This document shows, in pieces, positions 52,339 to 60,675 of a DNA stretch of 64,000 nucleotides. The stretch is from contig NZ_CP055153.1 of assembly GCF_014075995.1 (NCBI RefSeq), positions 1 to 64,000 of the forward strand, in the 5' to 3' direction. How positions within the stretch are numbered: the stretch's first letter is position 1; each line of letters opens with the position of its first letter. The notes beneath the pieces were generated by a model that saw nothing but the letters and a program-made list of their open reading frames with translations, was not told the DNA's origin and ran no database searches. The position numbers and the translations under genes were made by a program. Origin of the DNA: Adhaeribacter radiodurans. Its GTDB lineage: Bacteria; Bacteroidota; Bacteroidia; Cytophagales; Hymenobacteraceae.

Positions 52339-52369
52339 GCTTTGCTACTTAATTATAAAAAAGAATACT

Positions 52370-52600
52370 GACATCAGTTTAGCTATGGAGGGGCTTTTAG
52401 CGTTCCGGTGTTGCGCAGTAGCCTAGCGCAGTGCAGCGAGCCAAGGTTCGCTAAACCGGAATCCTCCTCTTTTTTCAAGAGGGAGGTGCCGTAGGCGGAG
52501 GGGTGAGCCAAACGAGGCCCGCTGGCCACGAGGCAAACTTAGCTGGTTCAAACAAGTTAGCACCAATAACTAGAGACTTGAAAAGCCCCCAAAGACAACC
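52370..52600 (+). repeat. family C arm with a nested family D hairpin
   Basis: GACATCAGTTTAGCTATGGA ... GTTCGCTAAACC, then at 52452-52506 a foreign GGAATCCTCCTCTTTTTTCA then AGAGGGAGG unit, then GAGCCAAACGAGGCCCGCTG resumes the arm. In other copies the two flanks are joined by only GCCCGAGA. The arm ends 30 bp before a truncated AraC gene. Confidence 0.75.
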
Positions 52601-52629
52601 CCGACCTATTTAAATAAATCTCTTAAAAC

Positions 52630-53025
52630 TTGCTACAACTGAAACAACGGGAAGCTATCCTGATTTTACTTAAAGCCAACCCGCAACTGCACCAAGTTTT
52701 ATTTGATTTTTCGGAGCCGGGCAAAATTGATCTGGAAGCTTTTATACTGCAAAACTATCATTTTAACGTAGAGCTCAAGCGTTTTGCTTATTTAACCGGT
52801 CGCAGCCTGGCTACTTTTAAACGCGATTTTGAGAAGATATTTCACCTATCGCCGAGCCGCTGGTTGCAGCAACGCCGTTTGCAGGAAGCGCATTACTTAA
52901 TCAAGGAAAAAGGTAAAGCTCCTTCCGAAGTTTACCTCGATCTGGGCCTTGAAGATTTGTCGCATTTTTCGTTTGCTTTCAAAAAAATGTTTGGCGTAGC
53001 CCCTACCCGAATTTTGCAAGCTTAA
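52630..53025 (+). pseudogene. 5'-truncated AraC family regulator (C-terminal half only)
   Basis: 131 codons give the linker and both helix-turn-helix units of an ExsA-like AraC regulator: FDFSEPGKIDLEAFILQNYH, LKRFAYLTGRSLATFKRDF, and VYLDLGLEDLSHFSFAFKKM. The family length is about 270 residues; the sensor half is missing. Its place is taken by a family C repeat ending at 52600. Only a TTG start is available in frame. It is probably a remnant, though expression of the DNA-binding half cannot be excluded. Confidence 0.7.
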
Positions 53026-53269
53026 TAAAAGGCACGAAACAATCAGTAACTTATTGATTATAAGTATCTGTTAAATTAGAGTCAGCAGGTATTTATATGT
53101 ATATCGGCACTTGTTGTTCGGTCTTGTATTAAGTTTTTAACCCATTAGTAGTTGCCGCTCATTATAACTCAATACTTATTTATTTTAGCAAATACCGGCC
53201 AACCCAATAGGCTCTAACTAGCTCAGATAACTATTTTTTCTGGGGCGGGTGAAAATTGCTTATGCCGGA

Positions 53270-53740
53270 CTAAGCGGTTGCACTTGTAATTGGCATTTGA
53301 TTTACTTTTCTATCGGGTTGGCCTTTACTGGTAGTAATTAAGTTAAATAAACTGCCCCGGATGTAGCCGTTCCAGGCGTTGGAACAAGCATTAAAACATT
53401 CTACTTCGGGCACTAAACCTACATGAGTAAAACTAATCTGCGTTTGGTTATACTGCGGAATAATTTCAAAAATAATCTTTGTGTTGGTCCATTCCTGCTT
53501 ATCCTGAATAAAATTAAGATTACTGTCGGTAATCCGCCATACTACTTTTTTATCCGGAATAACGTCGATTAACTTTTGTTTCGAGTAATGCACGTCTCCA
53601 AAGCGTACGGTAAATTCATCGTGCAGATTTTGGGAATTACCGGCCAGGTTTTCGGTCCACCAGGCAGTTACGTTGTTTATGCTTTTAAAAACTTCCGCTG
53701 CCGGAGCATCTACCAGTAAGGTTATTTTATAATCTTCCAT
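53270..53740 (-). CDS. SRPBCC (AHSA1/START-like) domain protein
   Basis: A 156-residue single-domain protein of the Bet v1/START fold. Features are ITLLVDAPAAEVFKSINNVT, AWWTENLAG, FGDVHYSKQKLIDVIP, VVWRITDS and ISFTHVGLVPE. The family binds hydrophobic ligands or assists Hsp90-like partners; here it is unassigned. It follows a clearly paralogous gene after 9 bp, so the pair is an operon that arose by duplication. Confidence 0.88.
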   Translation of the reverse strand: MEDYKITLLVDAPAAEVFKSINNVTAWWTENLAGNSQNLHDEFTVRFGDVHYSKQKLIDVIPDKKVVWRITDSNLNFIQDKQEWTNTKIIFEIIPQYNQTQISFTHVGLVPEVECFNACSNAWNGYIRGSLFNLITTSKGQPDRKVNQMPITSATA

Positions 53741-53749
53741 TTTTAAAGT

Positions 53750-54346
53750 TTAGTTTTGGCTAGCAAGGTGTTTTTCTAAGAGTTCCTGATTAAATCCGCC
53801 TTCTTTCGCATTGGGTTGGCCTTGGCCGATAGTAATCAAGCTTCGTAAACTATTCTGGATGTAATTAGTCCAGGCATCGTGGCAAATTTTATAGCATTCC
53901 TGTTGAGGCACTAGGCCCTGGTGGGTAAAATAAACTTGCGTTTTATCGTCTTTTTCCGAGATCTCAAAAATAACCTTAGTGTTCTTCCATTCGGCTTGGT
54001 CTTGGGTAAAATTAAAATAATTACGCAGCACCAGCCATACCATTTTCTTGTTTGGCACCACTTCCACTAATCTAAATCTGGCAACGTGCACGTCTTTGTA
54101 ATGATAGGTAAACTCCCCGTTTAACTCGGCGGTATTACCCACCACTTCTTCGGACCACCAGCCGCGCACATTGGTAATGGCCTGGAATACTTCTTCGGGA
54201 GTTTGGTTAACTACTAGGGTGGTGGTAAAATCGGCGTTTGTCATGGTTTTAGCGTTTTGTTTAAGTGTTTCCTTAGGGAGTATTTTATTTTGGCAAGCGG
54301 TAAAACTAAAGGCAGCAAAAAGTAAGCAGATAGCAGATTTTTTCAT
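53750..54346 (-). CDS. SRPBCC domain protein with lipoprotein-type signal
   Basis: A 198-residue protein. The N-terminus KKSAICLLFAAFSFTACQNK is a lipoprotein signal with Cys18, followed by a START/AHSA1 domain (about 38-180: FTTTLVVNQTPEEVFQAI, GWWSEEVVG, VYFTHQGLVPQ). It is paralogous to the downstream gene but predicted to be exported, so the two copies act in different compartments. An internal Met at about residue 35 would give a cytoplasmic form, so export is not certain. It is divergent from the GlxA-type regulator. Confidence 0.85.
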   Translation of the reverse strand: MKKSAICLLFAAFSFTACQNKILPKETLKQNAKTMTNADFTTTLVVNQTPEEVFQAITNVRGWWSEEVVGNTAELNGEFTYHYKDVHVARFRLVEVVPNKKMVWLVLRNYFNFTQDQAEWKNTKVIFEISEKDDKTQVYFTHQGLVPQQECYKICHDAWTNYIQNSLRSLITIGQGQPNAKEGGFNQELLEKHLASQN

Positions 54347-54480
54347 AGCAGTAAAAGCAATGGCGGAAAACTTATTTAGTAAATGTATTGGCTAAATACT
54401 GCTTTGGTAGGGTGTAAAACAGACTTTCTGATGGGTTGATTTAGCCACCCTAAAATTTTATCTTTGATAGAAAAACGGAC

Positions 54481-55461
54481 ATGAAACATTTGACGATTAT
54501 TGTTCCGGACGGGGAAAATAACCTGAGCAGCATTGTAGGCGCTTACAAAATATTTACCCGGTCTAATGTCTATTGGCAAGAAACCGGCCGCGCTCCATTG
54601 TTCAACATTCAGTTAGCCGGCATTTCCGAAAAGGTTGATTTTTACGAGGGTTTGTTTTCGGTGAGGCCCCACACCCACATTGCCGCCATTGCTAAAACCA
54701 ATCTCATTATTATTCCTTCCTTAAATCATAATTACGAAAAGGCTTTGCAGGCCAACGAGTTGCTGGTTAATTGGATCCGGAAACAATACAAAGCCGGGGC
54801 CGAAATTGCCAGTATTTGTTCGGGAGCTTTTATGCTAGCGGCGGCGGGAGTGCTGGACGGGAAAAGTTGCTCCACGCATTGGGCGGTGGCAGATAGTTTT
54901 AGAAAACGGTTTCCGGAAGTGAATTTACAAACCGATAAATTAATTACCGACGAAAACGGCATTTATACCAACGGCGGCGCTTATTCGTTTTTGAACCTCA
55001 TCCTGTACCTGGTTGAGAAATACTATGATCGGCAAACCGCTATTTTTTGTTCCAAAGTATTTCAGATTGAAATGGACCGGCAAAGCCAATCGGCATTTAC
55101 TATTTTTACCGGCCAAAAGCAGCACCACGACGACATGGTACAAAAAGCCCAAGCCTTTATTGAAAGCAACCTGGACGAGAAAATATCCATGGAACATTTA
55201 TCAGCTCAATTTGCGGTAAGCCGTCGCAACTTTGACCGGCGGTTTATAAAAGCTACCGGCAACACGCCCGTGGAATACGTGCAACGCGTAAAAATTGAAT
55301 CAGCGAAAAAGACCTTAGAAACCAGCCGCAAAACCGTGAACGAAGTAATGTACGGAGTAGGCTACTCCGATGTAAAAGCGTTCCGGGAAGTATTCCGGAA
55401 AATTACCGGTATGTCGCCGCTGGAGTACCGGGGCAAATACAACAAAGAGGCTATGGTGTAA
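54481..55461 (+). CDS. GlxA family transcriptional regulator (DJ-1/PfpI + AraC HTH)
   Basis: A 326-residue protein. The N-terminal DJ-1/PfpI-like domain (about 1-195) keeps the nucleophile-elbow sequence EIASICSGAFMLAAAGVLDG with its Cys, and LITDENGIYTNGGAYSFLNL. The C-terminal AraC domain has LSAQFAVSRRNFDRRFIKAT and then VNEVMYGVGYSDVKAFREVF. Such regulators respond to small molecules; the ligand is unknown. It is divergent from the SRPBCC pair, which is a possible target (inference). Confidence 0.92.
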   Translation: MKHLTIIVPDGENNLSSIVGAYKIFTRSNVYWQETGRAPLFNIQLAGISEKVDFYEGLFSVRPHTHIAAIAKTNLIIIPSLNHNYEKALQANELLVNWIRKQYKAGAEIASICSGAFMLAAAGVLDGKSCSTHWAVADSFRKRFPEVNLQTDKLITDENGIYTNGGAYSFLNLILYLVEKYYDRQTAIFCSKVFQIEMDRQSQSAFTIFTGQKQHHDDMVQKAQAFIESNLDEKISMEHLSAQFAVSRRNFDRRFIKATGNTPVEYVQRVKIESAKKTLETSRKTVNEVMYGVGYSDVKAFREVFRKITGMSPLEYRGKYNKEAMV

Positions 55462-55627
55462 AGAGTTAAAACCCTAGGCGCAATAAAGAAAAGCACGCTA
55501 TATCTTAAAGTAATTTCCTCCCACAATAATCTAAGAAATAACCGGCTAATAAGACTCTTTTCGAATTCATTTGATTCCACGAAATGGAATGGCAGTTTTA
55601 AATGGTTTATGCAGATATAAACAGGCT

Positions 55628-55786
55628 CTAACTCTCCGTTTCACCCAACTCGTCCGGTGCATCCGAATTTTTATGTTTATCCCGGTTCGCTTTTTTTTCA
55701 GCCAGAAGGCGCTTCTGGTGTTCTTGCTTTTCCTTAAATTCTTTTTGGCGCTGTTTCTTCTGTTGATCTCCTGATCTCGTTGTCAT
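55628..55786 (-). CDS. small, highly charged protein
   Basis: A 52-residue protein starting MTTRSGDQQKKQRQKEFKEK, rich in Lys/Arg/Gln/Glu and predicted to be one long helix; it ends in an acidic tail DAPDELGETES. Similar small Lys-rich proteins are common in Bacteroidota as I recall, without known function. The ATG lies in a normal context and the frame is intact. The alternative is chance coding, since it is short. Confidence 0.55.
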   Translation of the reverse strand: MTTRSGDQQKKQRQKEFKEKQEHQKRLLAEKKANRDKHKNSDAPDELGETES

Positions 55787-55897
55787 GGCCTGGTTTAGTT
55801 TGGTTAAATTTAGTCAGCGGCGATTTAGCTAAACAGTATGCTTTATTACGAATAATACGCTCAGGAGATTGGCTCTTTTGAAATGCGGGGAAGGCAT

Positions 55898-55975
55898 CTA
55901 TGGTGCGGATTTACCTCCGTGCCTTACTGTTATGCGGAGAGTTCGCGTTAGCGGTCTCTCCGCATTTCCGGACAG
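55898..55975 (+). repeat. REP-like unit plus hairpin
   Basis: TCTATGGTGCGGATTTACCT then CCGTGCC (family B with changes), followed by TGCGGAGAGTTCGCGTTAGC then GGTCTCTCCGCA, a 9-bp stem. It is directly followed by the first family E repeat. Confidence 0.55.
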
Positions 55976-56074
55976 CCAATCTCTGATTGGCGTAAAATCA
56001 AAATACTGACAAACGCCAATCAGAGATTGGCTGCACAAAAGTACTTAGAGCGCTACGCTAACTCTAAGCACAAC
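55974..56074 (+). repeat. family E direct repeat, left copy
   Basis: Stem CCAATCTCTGATTGGCG with CGCCAATCAGAGATTGG, then TTAGAGCGCTACGCTAACTC then TAAGCACAAC. Its 64-bp 3' part matches the copy at 57028-57127 with one mismatch and in the same orientation. The two copies bracket the ADP-ribosyltransferase gene. Confidence 0.8.
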
Positions 56075-56133
56075 AGAGGAGAAATCCGATACTATTGCTT
56101 AAATATATTTAAGAATGATGATCTTAAATATAT

Positions 56134-56802
56134 TTATATGTCTAAATCAATTAAAGACAACCTTTCATTTTCACCTAAACGATTTTTGTGATTTAATCTA
56201 TGGTAGAGAATATTATCATAAATTGTTATTCCTTTTTCTTCTTTTACCTCTTCCAATTTTATTAATATTTTATATCTATCCCCTGTCGTCGATAATATTT
56301 TAAAACTCGTATTATTCCTGTATAATGCTTCCATTTCGCATTTCTTTCCCCCGTTATCATCAATATTATGTGCATTAGAGTCAACACTAGTTGTAATCTC
56401 AAATAATATTGATGTGTGGTTGACTCTTACTTTTTCTTGAGAACTTGATGTAAATGCGGGATAGATAATTGTTTTACCACTCCTTTCATTAAACCATTTT
56501 TTTACATACCAGTTAGGTTGGGTTGAGCTTTCCATTCTAAACAAAGTTGTACTACTCATTTTAGGGCAACTATCTAAAGCTATATTTAAATATTTTATAA
56601 ATGCTTCAGAAGATGAATCTTTGATTCTGTTTTTAGTTCTCAAATAGGGATTAATTCTGTTATATCCATGATTTACATAACAATCTATACTTGCTTTTAG
56701 TGGATCTTTATGCCGGGCAAATTGCCCAGCAAGGTTGGTTCTATTGCTCAAATCAACTGATTTTATAAATTTTGTTAGCGCTTCTAATTCGTCTTGTGAC
56801 AT
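56134..56802 (-). CDS. R-S-E class mono-ADP-ribosyltransferase
   Basis: A 222-residue stand-alone ADP-ribosyltransferase domain. Motifs in order: YVNHGYNRINPYLR (helix before the core), LFRME with the catalytic Arg89, YPAFTSSSQ (the STS motif, 117-122), and CEMEALYRNNTSFKIL with Glu156-x-Glu158. The ExE pair indicates arginine-type transfer, as in VIP2/clostridial-type toxins and ARTs. There is no signal peptide, trafficking domain or neighbouring ADP-ribosylhydrolase. The gene is AT-rich against its surroundings and lies between two direct repeats, suggesting acquisition. The target is unknown. Confidence 0.85.
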   Translation of the reverse strand: MSQDELEALTKFIKSVDLSNRTNLAGQFARHKDPLKASIDCYVNHGYNRINPYLRTKNRIKDSSSEAFIKYLNIALDSCPKMSSTTLFRMESSTQPNWYVKKWFNERSGKTIIYPAFTSSSQEKVRVNHTSILFEITTSVDSNAHNIDDNGGKKCEMEALYRNNTSFKILSTTGDRYKILIKLEEVKEEKGITIYDNILYHRLNHKNRLGENERLSLIDLDI

Positions 56803-57027
56803 ATTATACTTGAAATGTAACCAGTTTAAATTTTTCTGTTTTTTAAAGTAAATTATTTTTTACTAATGTTATGCGAATCCAGCACTCATTTTGTCCCTTT
56901 TAACAAGCGTGCTATTTATGGATTATCAATAAGATACATAAATAGAGCACACAGAATCAGTGTAACAATTTTCCTGGTTCTAGTTGCTATGCGTGAATTA
57001 ACACAACACCCTACACATTATCCATAA

Positions 57028-57127
57028 GGCTAATCTCTGATTGGCGAAATGGAGTATTCTGGTAAACGCCAATCAGAGATTGGCTGCACAAAAGTAGTTA
57101 GAGCGCTACGCTAACTCTAAGCACAAC
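57028..57127 (+). repeat. family E direct repeat, right copy
   Basis: TAATCTCTGATTGGCGAAAT ... AAACGCCAATCAGAGATTGG, then TTAGAGCGCTACGCTAACTC. Nearly identical to the copy at 55974, in direct orientation about 1.05 kb away. The remaining parts of the 56803-57302 gap hold nothing recognised. Confidence 0.8.
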
Positions 57128-57302
57128 GGTAGATTTCATCAGCCTTTTAAAAGTAGACTGATAGATTGGAGTTCATATTTTTAACTCAACATCCAACCTG
57201 CATATCCGTCATGCATAACCCAAAGCGTAAATACCCAAACACCATCTTCCAAACGAAGCATTATACCAGTCTGTTTAAGATACACCTCCAACCCCGAAAA
57301 AG

Positions 57303-57932
57303 ATGAACTATAGTCAATTAGCTTTTTCTGATGCCGCCAAAGAATTACAGCAGGAATTTGGGAGTCGGCAGATTTACGAGCGTGTGGAAAAATACCACGT
57401 GGTAGATGGACTGACCGAGAATGAAATAAAGTTTATCGCGGTTCAGGATTATTTTTACCTGGCCAGTATCGGCGAGAACGGTTACCCCTACATCCAGCAC
57501 CGCGGCGGGCCCAAAGGCTTTGTAAAAGTACTCGACGAGCAAACGCTGGCTTTTGTGGATTTTTCGGGCAACCGGCAATACATCTCCGTCGGCAACATTG
57601 AAACCAATCCCAATGTGGCACTCATCATGGTGTCGTACCCGCACCGGGCCCGCCTGAAAGTATACGCTCAGGCCAAAGTAGTGCCCCTCACCGACGAACC
57701 CGAACTGTTTGCTCAGATAGACCCCGCCGACTACAAACACCGGCCGGAACGTATGCTGGTACTAACGGTACAAGCCTACGATTGGAACTGTCCGCAGCAC
57801 ATTACCCCGCGCTACACCGCCGAAGAACTGGAACCCGCCTTCGCGGCCCAGCGCCAACGCCTCGCCGATTTGGAAGCGGAAAACCAAAAATTAAAAGCGG
57901 AACTGGAAAATTTAAAAATCACCCCGAAATGA
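57303..57932 (+). CDS. pyridoxamine 5'-phosphate oxidase family protein
   Basis: A 209-residue split-barrel protein. The sequence has FIAVQDYFYLASIGENGYPY then IQHRGGPKGFVKVLDEQTLA, typical of this FMN-binding group, then AFVDFSGNRQYISVGNIETN and ARLKVYAQAKVV. The C-terminal helix (about 180-209, RQRLADLEAENQKLKAELEN) is a coiled coil. The substrate is unknown. It is translationally coupled (ATGA overlap) to the next small gene. Confidence 0.88.
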   Translation: MNYSQLAFSDAAKELQQEFGSRQIYERVEKYHVVDGLTENEIKFIAVQDYFYLASIGENGYPYIQHRGGPKGFVKVLDEQTLAFVDFSGNRQYISVGNIETNPNVALIMVSYPHRARLKVYAQAKVVPLTDEPELFAQIDPADYKHRPERMLVLTVQAYDWNCPQHITPRYTAEELEPAFAAQRQRLADLEAENQKLKAELENLKITPK

Positions 57933-58198
57933 TCACGATTTATTACCCACCGGATAACCACCTGATCCCCACCTGGCAAGCCCGTTTAGAGAAGCTAGCT
58001 TTTAAATACGAGTTAATTCCCCAGGATACCGTCACCGAACCGCGCCTCGCAGACGGCGAAGAACAAGCCGAAGGAATACCAGCCATAGAAGCACATCTGG
58101 AAAGCCTGGAACAGTTCAAAAAAGATTGGTACGACTCCCGCTGCGACCGCTATGATTTCGACCCGGATGCTCCAGGTCACGGTTTCACCATTATTTAG
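57929..58198 (+). CDS. small protein coupled to the flavin-fold gene
   Basis: An 89-residue protein starting MITIYYPPDNHLIPTWQARL; the start overlaps the previous stop by 4 bp (ATGA), which fixes the frame. The first half looks like a thioredoxin-like beta-alpha-beta segment (IPTWQARLEKLAFKYELIPQ) and the end is EQFKKDWYDSRCDRYDFD. I do not recognise the family. The overlap suggests a joint function with the flavin-fold protein. Confidence 0.65.
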   Translation: MITIYYPPDNHLIPTWQARLEKLAFKYELIPQDTVTEPRLADGEEQAEGIPAIEAHLESLEQFKKDWYDSRCDRYDFDPDAPGHGFTII

Positions 58199-58258
58199 TT
58201 AATTATTCCCTTATTCTAAGAGGTTATCTGGTTTTAACAGGTAACATGGCAAGTAATA

Positions 58259-58405
58259 TGGCGCGAGCGTCCACGCTCGTGTCTGCTATTCAGGAGGCCT
58301 CTGGCCGGGCGAACCGATAACCCTATATACAAAGGATATACAGATAAATTCCAACCGGCCAGAGGCGGGAGGATGGGGCATCACGAGCGTGGACGCTCGC
58401 GATAG
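58259..58405. repeat. inverted-pair hairpin repeat (family A)
   Basis: GGCGCGAGCGTCCACGCTCG on the left and CACGAGCGTGGACGCTCGCG on the right, with GAGGCCTCTGGCCGGGCGAA and CCGGCCAGAGGCGGGAGG inside. It is the most symmetrical copy. The rest of the 572-bp gap to the GH43 gene has nothing recognised. Confidence 0.7.
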
Positions 58406-58770
58406 AACTGGAAGGATAACTTAAACTTAACCGCTAGGTCTCTTCCACTAGTTTGCCTTAAAACAGTTATTTACTCCAATTCAAAACTCGCCTTAGGTAT
58501 GGGTACTTCTTCTTTCTGAAGTTCCAAGATGGCAATTCACGGTAATTGCTTTCGCTTTAGTTTCTTTTAACTTAGATTGCAACTGGTATTGTCAGGCTTT
58601 GACGGATAAAGGTTTTTTTTGGATAACTTTTGGCTGTTAACTTTCAATTTTTAAAATTAACGAAGAACCACAAAGGATCTCGCTAGAGTCAGGCTACCAA
58701 TTGCTTCGGTTGCTATACAAAATAACAGCCTGTATCAACCGAATCACGAACAACCAACAACTCTATTTGT

Positions 58771-59934
58771 ATGATAAAAAATACGCTTTTTTTATTTTGC
58801 CTGATTACCGGACTAAACTGGAATTCCGCCTTGGCTCAAACCACCGCTCCCAAGGTTGCGCCCGCTAAAGTTACCTATACCAATCCCTTAAAGGTAGAAT
58901 TTGGCGATCCATACGTGTTACGCACCAACGGCATGTACTACATGTACGGCACGGGTGCGGGCGCCAACAAAGGGTTTTCGGCTTATTCTTCCAAAGATTT
59001 AGTAAACTGGAAACCGGAAGGGCAAGTATATTTCCACAATAACAAAAACGGCTGGAGCGACCCAAATGCCAGTTGGGGCGGGGCGTACTGGGCACCGGAA
59101 GTATACGAGGTAAAAGGCAAGTTTTACTTGTTTTACAGTGCTCAATGGAAAGAAAACCCGACTAAAGAAGTAGAAAATTTTAAAATTGGCGTGGCCGTGG
59201 CTGATAAACCGACTGGTCCTTTCGTAGATCTGGCCAACAAACCGGTTTTCGACCCGGGTTACCCAGTAATTGATGCCAATGTTTTTTTCGATACCAACGG
59301 CAAGGTTTACTTATACTACTCGCGGGCCGCTTACAAACACCCCGTAGCCAGCGAAATAGCCGATTGGGCTCAAAAAAAAGGCTGGTTTAAAGAGATTGAA
59401 GAAAGTTGGGTATACGGGGTAGAGTTACAGCCTGATTTTTCCGGCATAATTGGCGAACCGGTTTTATTGCTGCGCCCGCCCGTAAAACTCAGCGACAAGC
59501 AAGCCGAATGGGAAAGCCGTTCGGTTACCTCCAAAGAAGTAAACCGCCGCTGGACCGAAGGCTCCGTTACATTTAAAAAAGGCAATACCTATTACATTAT
59601 GTATTCGGCTAATTACTTTGGTGGTCAGCATTACGCCGTGGGCTACGCTACATCTAACTCGCCTTTAGGTCCGTTTAAAAAAGCGGTGAACAATCCGGTA
59701 TTGCAGAAAAACTCAGCCAAAGGCGGAACGGTAACCGGCACGGGCCACAACAGCATTACCTACTCTCCGGATGGCAAAGAAATGTTCTGCGTGTACCATG
59801 GCCGCACCACCAAAACCGGCGACGAACGCGTGGTTTTTATTGATCGCATGGAGGTGAAAGATGGCGTACTAAAAGTTTACGGGCCTACCACTACGCCGCA
59901 AAAGCTTCCTTCAGGAGTCAAACACAACGAGTAA
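58771..59934 (+). CDS. glycoside hydrolase family 43 protein
   Basis: A 387-residue exported five-bladed beta-propeller glycosidase. A signal peptide (1-22, ending ALAQ) is followed by the GH43 triad: catalytic base Asp46 in FGDPYVLR, pKa modulator Asp168 in YPVIDANVFFD and acid Glu263 in RRWTEGSVTF. YWAPEVYEVKGKFYLFYSA is a typical blade. GH43 enzymes act on arabinans, xylans and related beta-linked substrates; no narrower assignment can be made. Single gene, convergent with the KPR-like gene. Confidence 0.92.
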   Translation: MIKNTLFLFCLITGLNWNSALAQTTAPKVAPAKVTYTNPLKVEFGDPYVLRTNGMYYMYGTGAGANKGFSAYSSKDLVNWKPEGQVYFHNNKNGWSDPNASWGGAYWAPEVYEVKGKFYLFYSAQWKENPTKEVENFKIGVAVADKPTGPFVDLANKPVFDPGYPVIDANVFFDTNGKVYLYYSRAAYKHPVASEIADWAQKKGWFKEIEESWVYGVELQPDFSGIIGEPVLLLRPPVKLSDKQAEWESRSVTSKEVNRRWTEGSVTFKKGNTYYIMYSANYFGGQHYAVGYATSNSPLGPFKKAVNNPVLQKNSAKGGTVTGTGHNSITYSPDGKEMFCVYHGRTTKTGDERVVFIDRMEVKDGVLKVYGPTTTPQKLPSGVKHNE

Positions 59935-59969
59935 GAAGTAAGGTTCTTTCGGGTGGTTATGCTTAAGCT

Positions 59970-60650
59970 ATTATAGATTTTGCTTGCTAGTAAGTGTTTT
60001 CTTTGGAGTCTTTTCAAGTCTCCATACTCAGGTGCTATCGTGTTTGACCAGTAACCAGTTTGCCTCATGGCCGGCGGGCCTCGTTCGGCTCTTTCGGGCA
60101 GTTTAGCGAACCTTGGCTCGTTCCACTGCGCCATGCTGCTCCGCAGCACCGGAACGCTAAAAGGCCCTCAACAGCCAAACTGGTATTAATCGAGCTTAAC
60201 TACGGCTTTTCTTCCACATCCAGTATAATTAATCTGTTTGATTAAGTAGAAGGAAAATGATTTTAATTGGCTGCTACTAATGACAAGAATTAACGGAATT
60301 AAACTTCCTCGTCCTGCTTACCCTCTCAGTAAATCCTAATAAATTCGGCTTAATACCATCCAATACTACTAAAAAAGACAAAAGCAGTAGATATTGTCAA
60401 CTGACATCAGTTTGGCTGTGGAGCACCTGCTAGGGTTCCGGTTTTGCACAGCAAAATTCCGCAGACGGAGCCGAGGAAAGGAAGGCTAGCGAGTGCGGAA
60501 GAGCCAAACGAGGCCCGCCGGCCATGAGGCAAACTGGTTACTGGTCAAACTAGGTAGCACTGCCATCTGGAGACTTGAAAAGGCTCCAAAAACAACATTA
60601 AGCTCTGCTAGAAAACTACTTCTTACTATTTAGTATTATACTTCTGCTAG
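59970..60650. repeat. ~680-bp element with long terminal inverted repeats (family C, full copy 2)
   Basis: Left arm about 59990-60190 (reverse orientation, ends GCCAAACTGGTATTAA) and right arm about 60404-60600 (begins ACATCAGTTTGGCTGTGG). The centre closely resembles that of copy 1 at 20.1 kb. As there, the element fills the gap between two convergent genes. The arms differ in the middle: one has ACGAGCCAAGG, the other GACGGAGCCGAGGAAAGGAA. Confidence 0.78.
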
Positions 60651-60675
60651 ATAAGAAAAAACAAAATTCAAGCTA

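Noticed and set aside
56115-56303. 62-codon hydrophobic frame opposite the ADP-ribosyltransferase C-terminus
   Set aside because: Antisense to a gene with clear catalytic motifs; the hydrophobicity is a by-product of AT-rich antisense codons.
55974-57127. CRISPR-like array, because of similar palindromic units
   Set aside because: Only two units 1 kb apart with a gene between them; no regular spacers and no cas genes.
57782-57928. Longer N-terminal extension of the 89-residue gene at 57929
   Set aside because: The extension overlaps the flavin-fold gene in another frame and has Arg/Pro-rich shadow composition; the ATGA overlap gives a better start.
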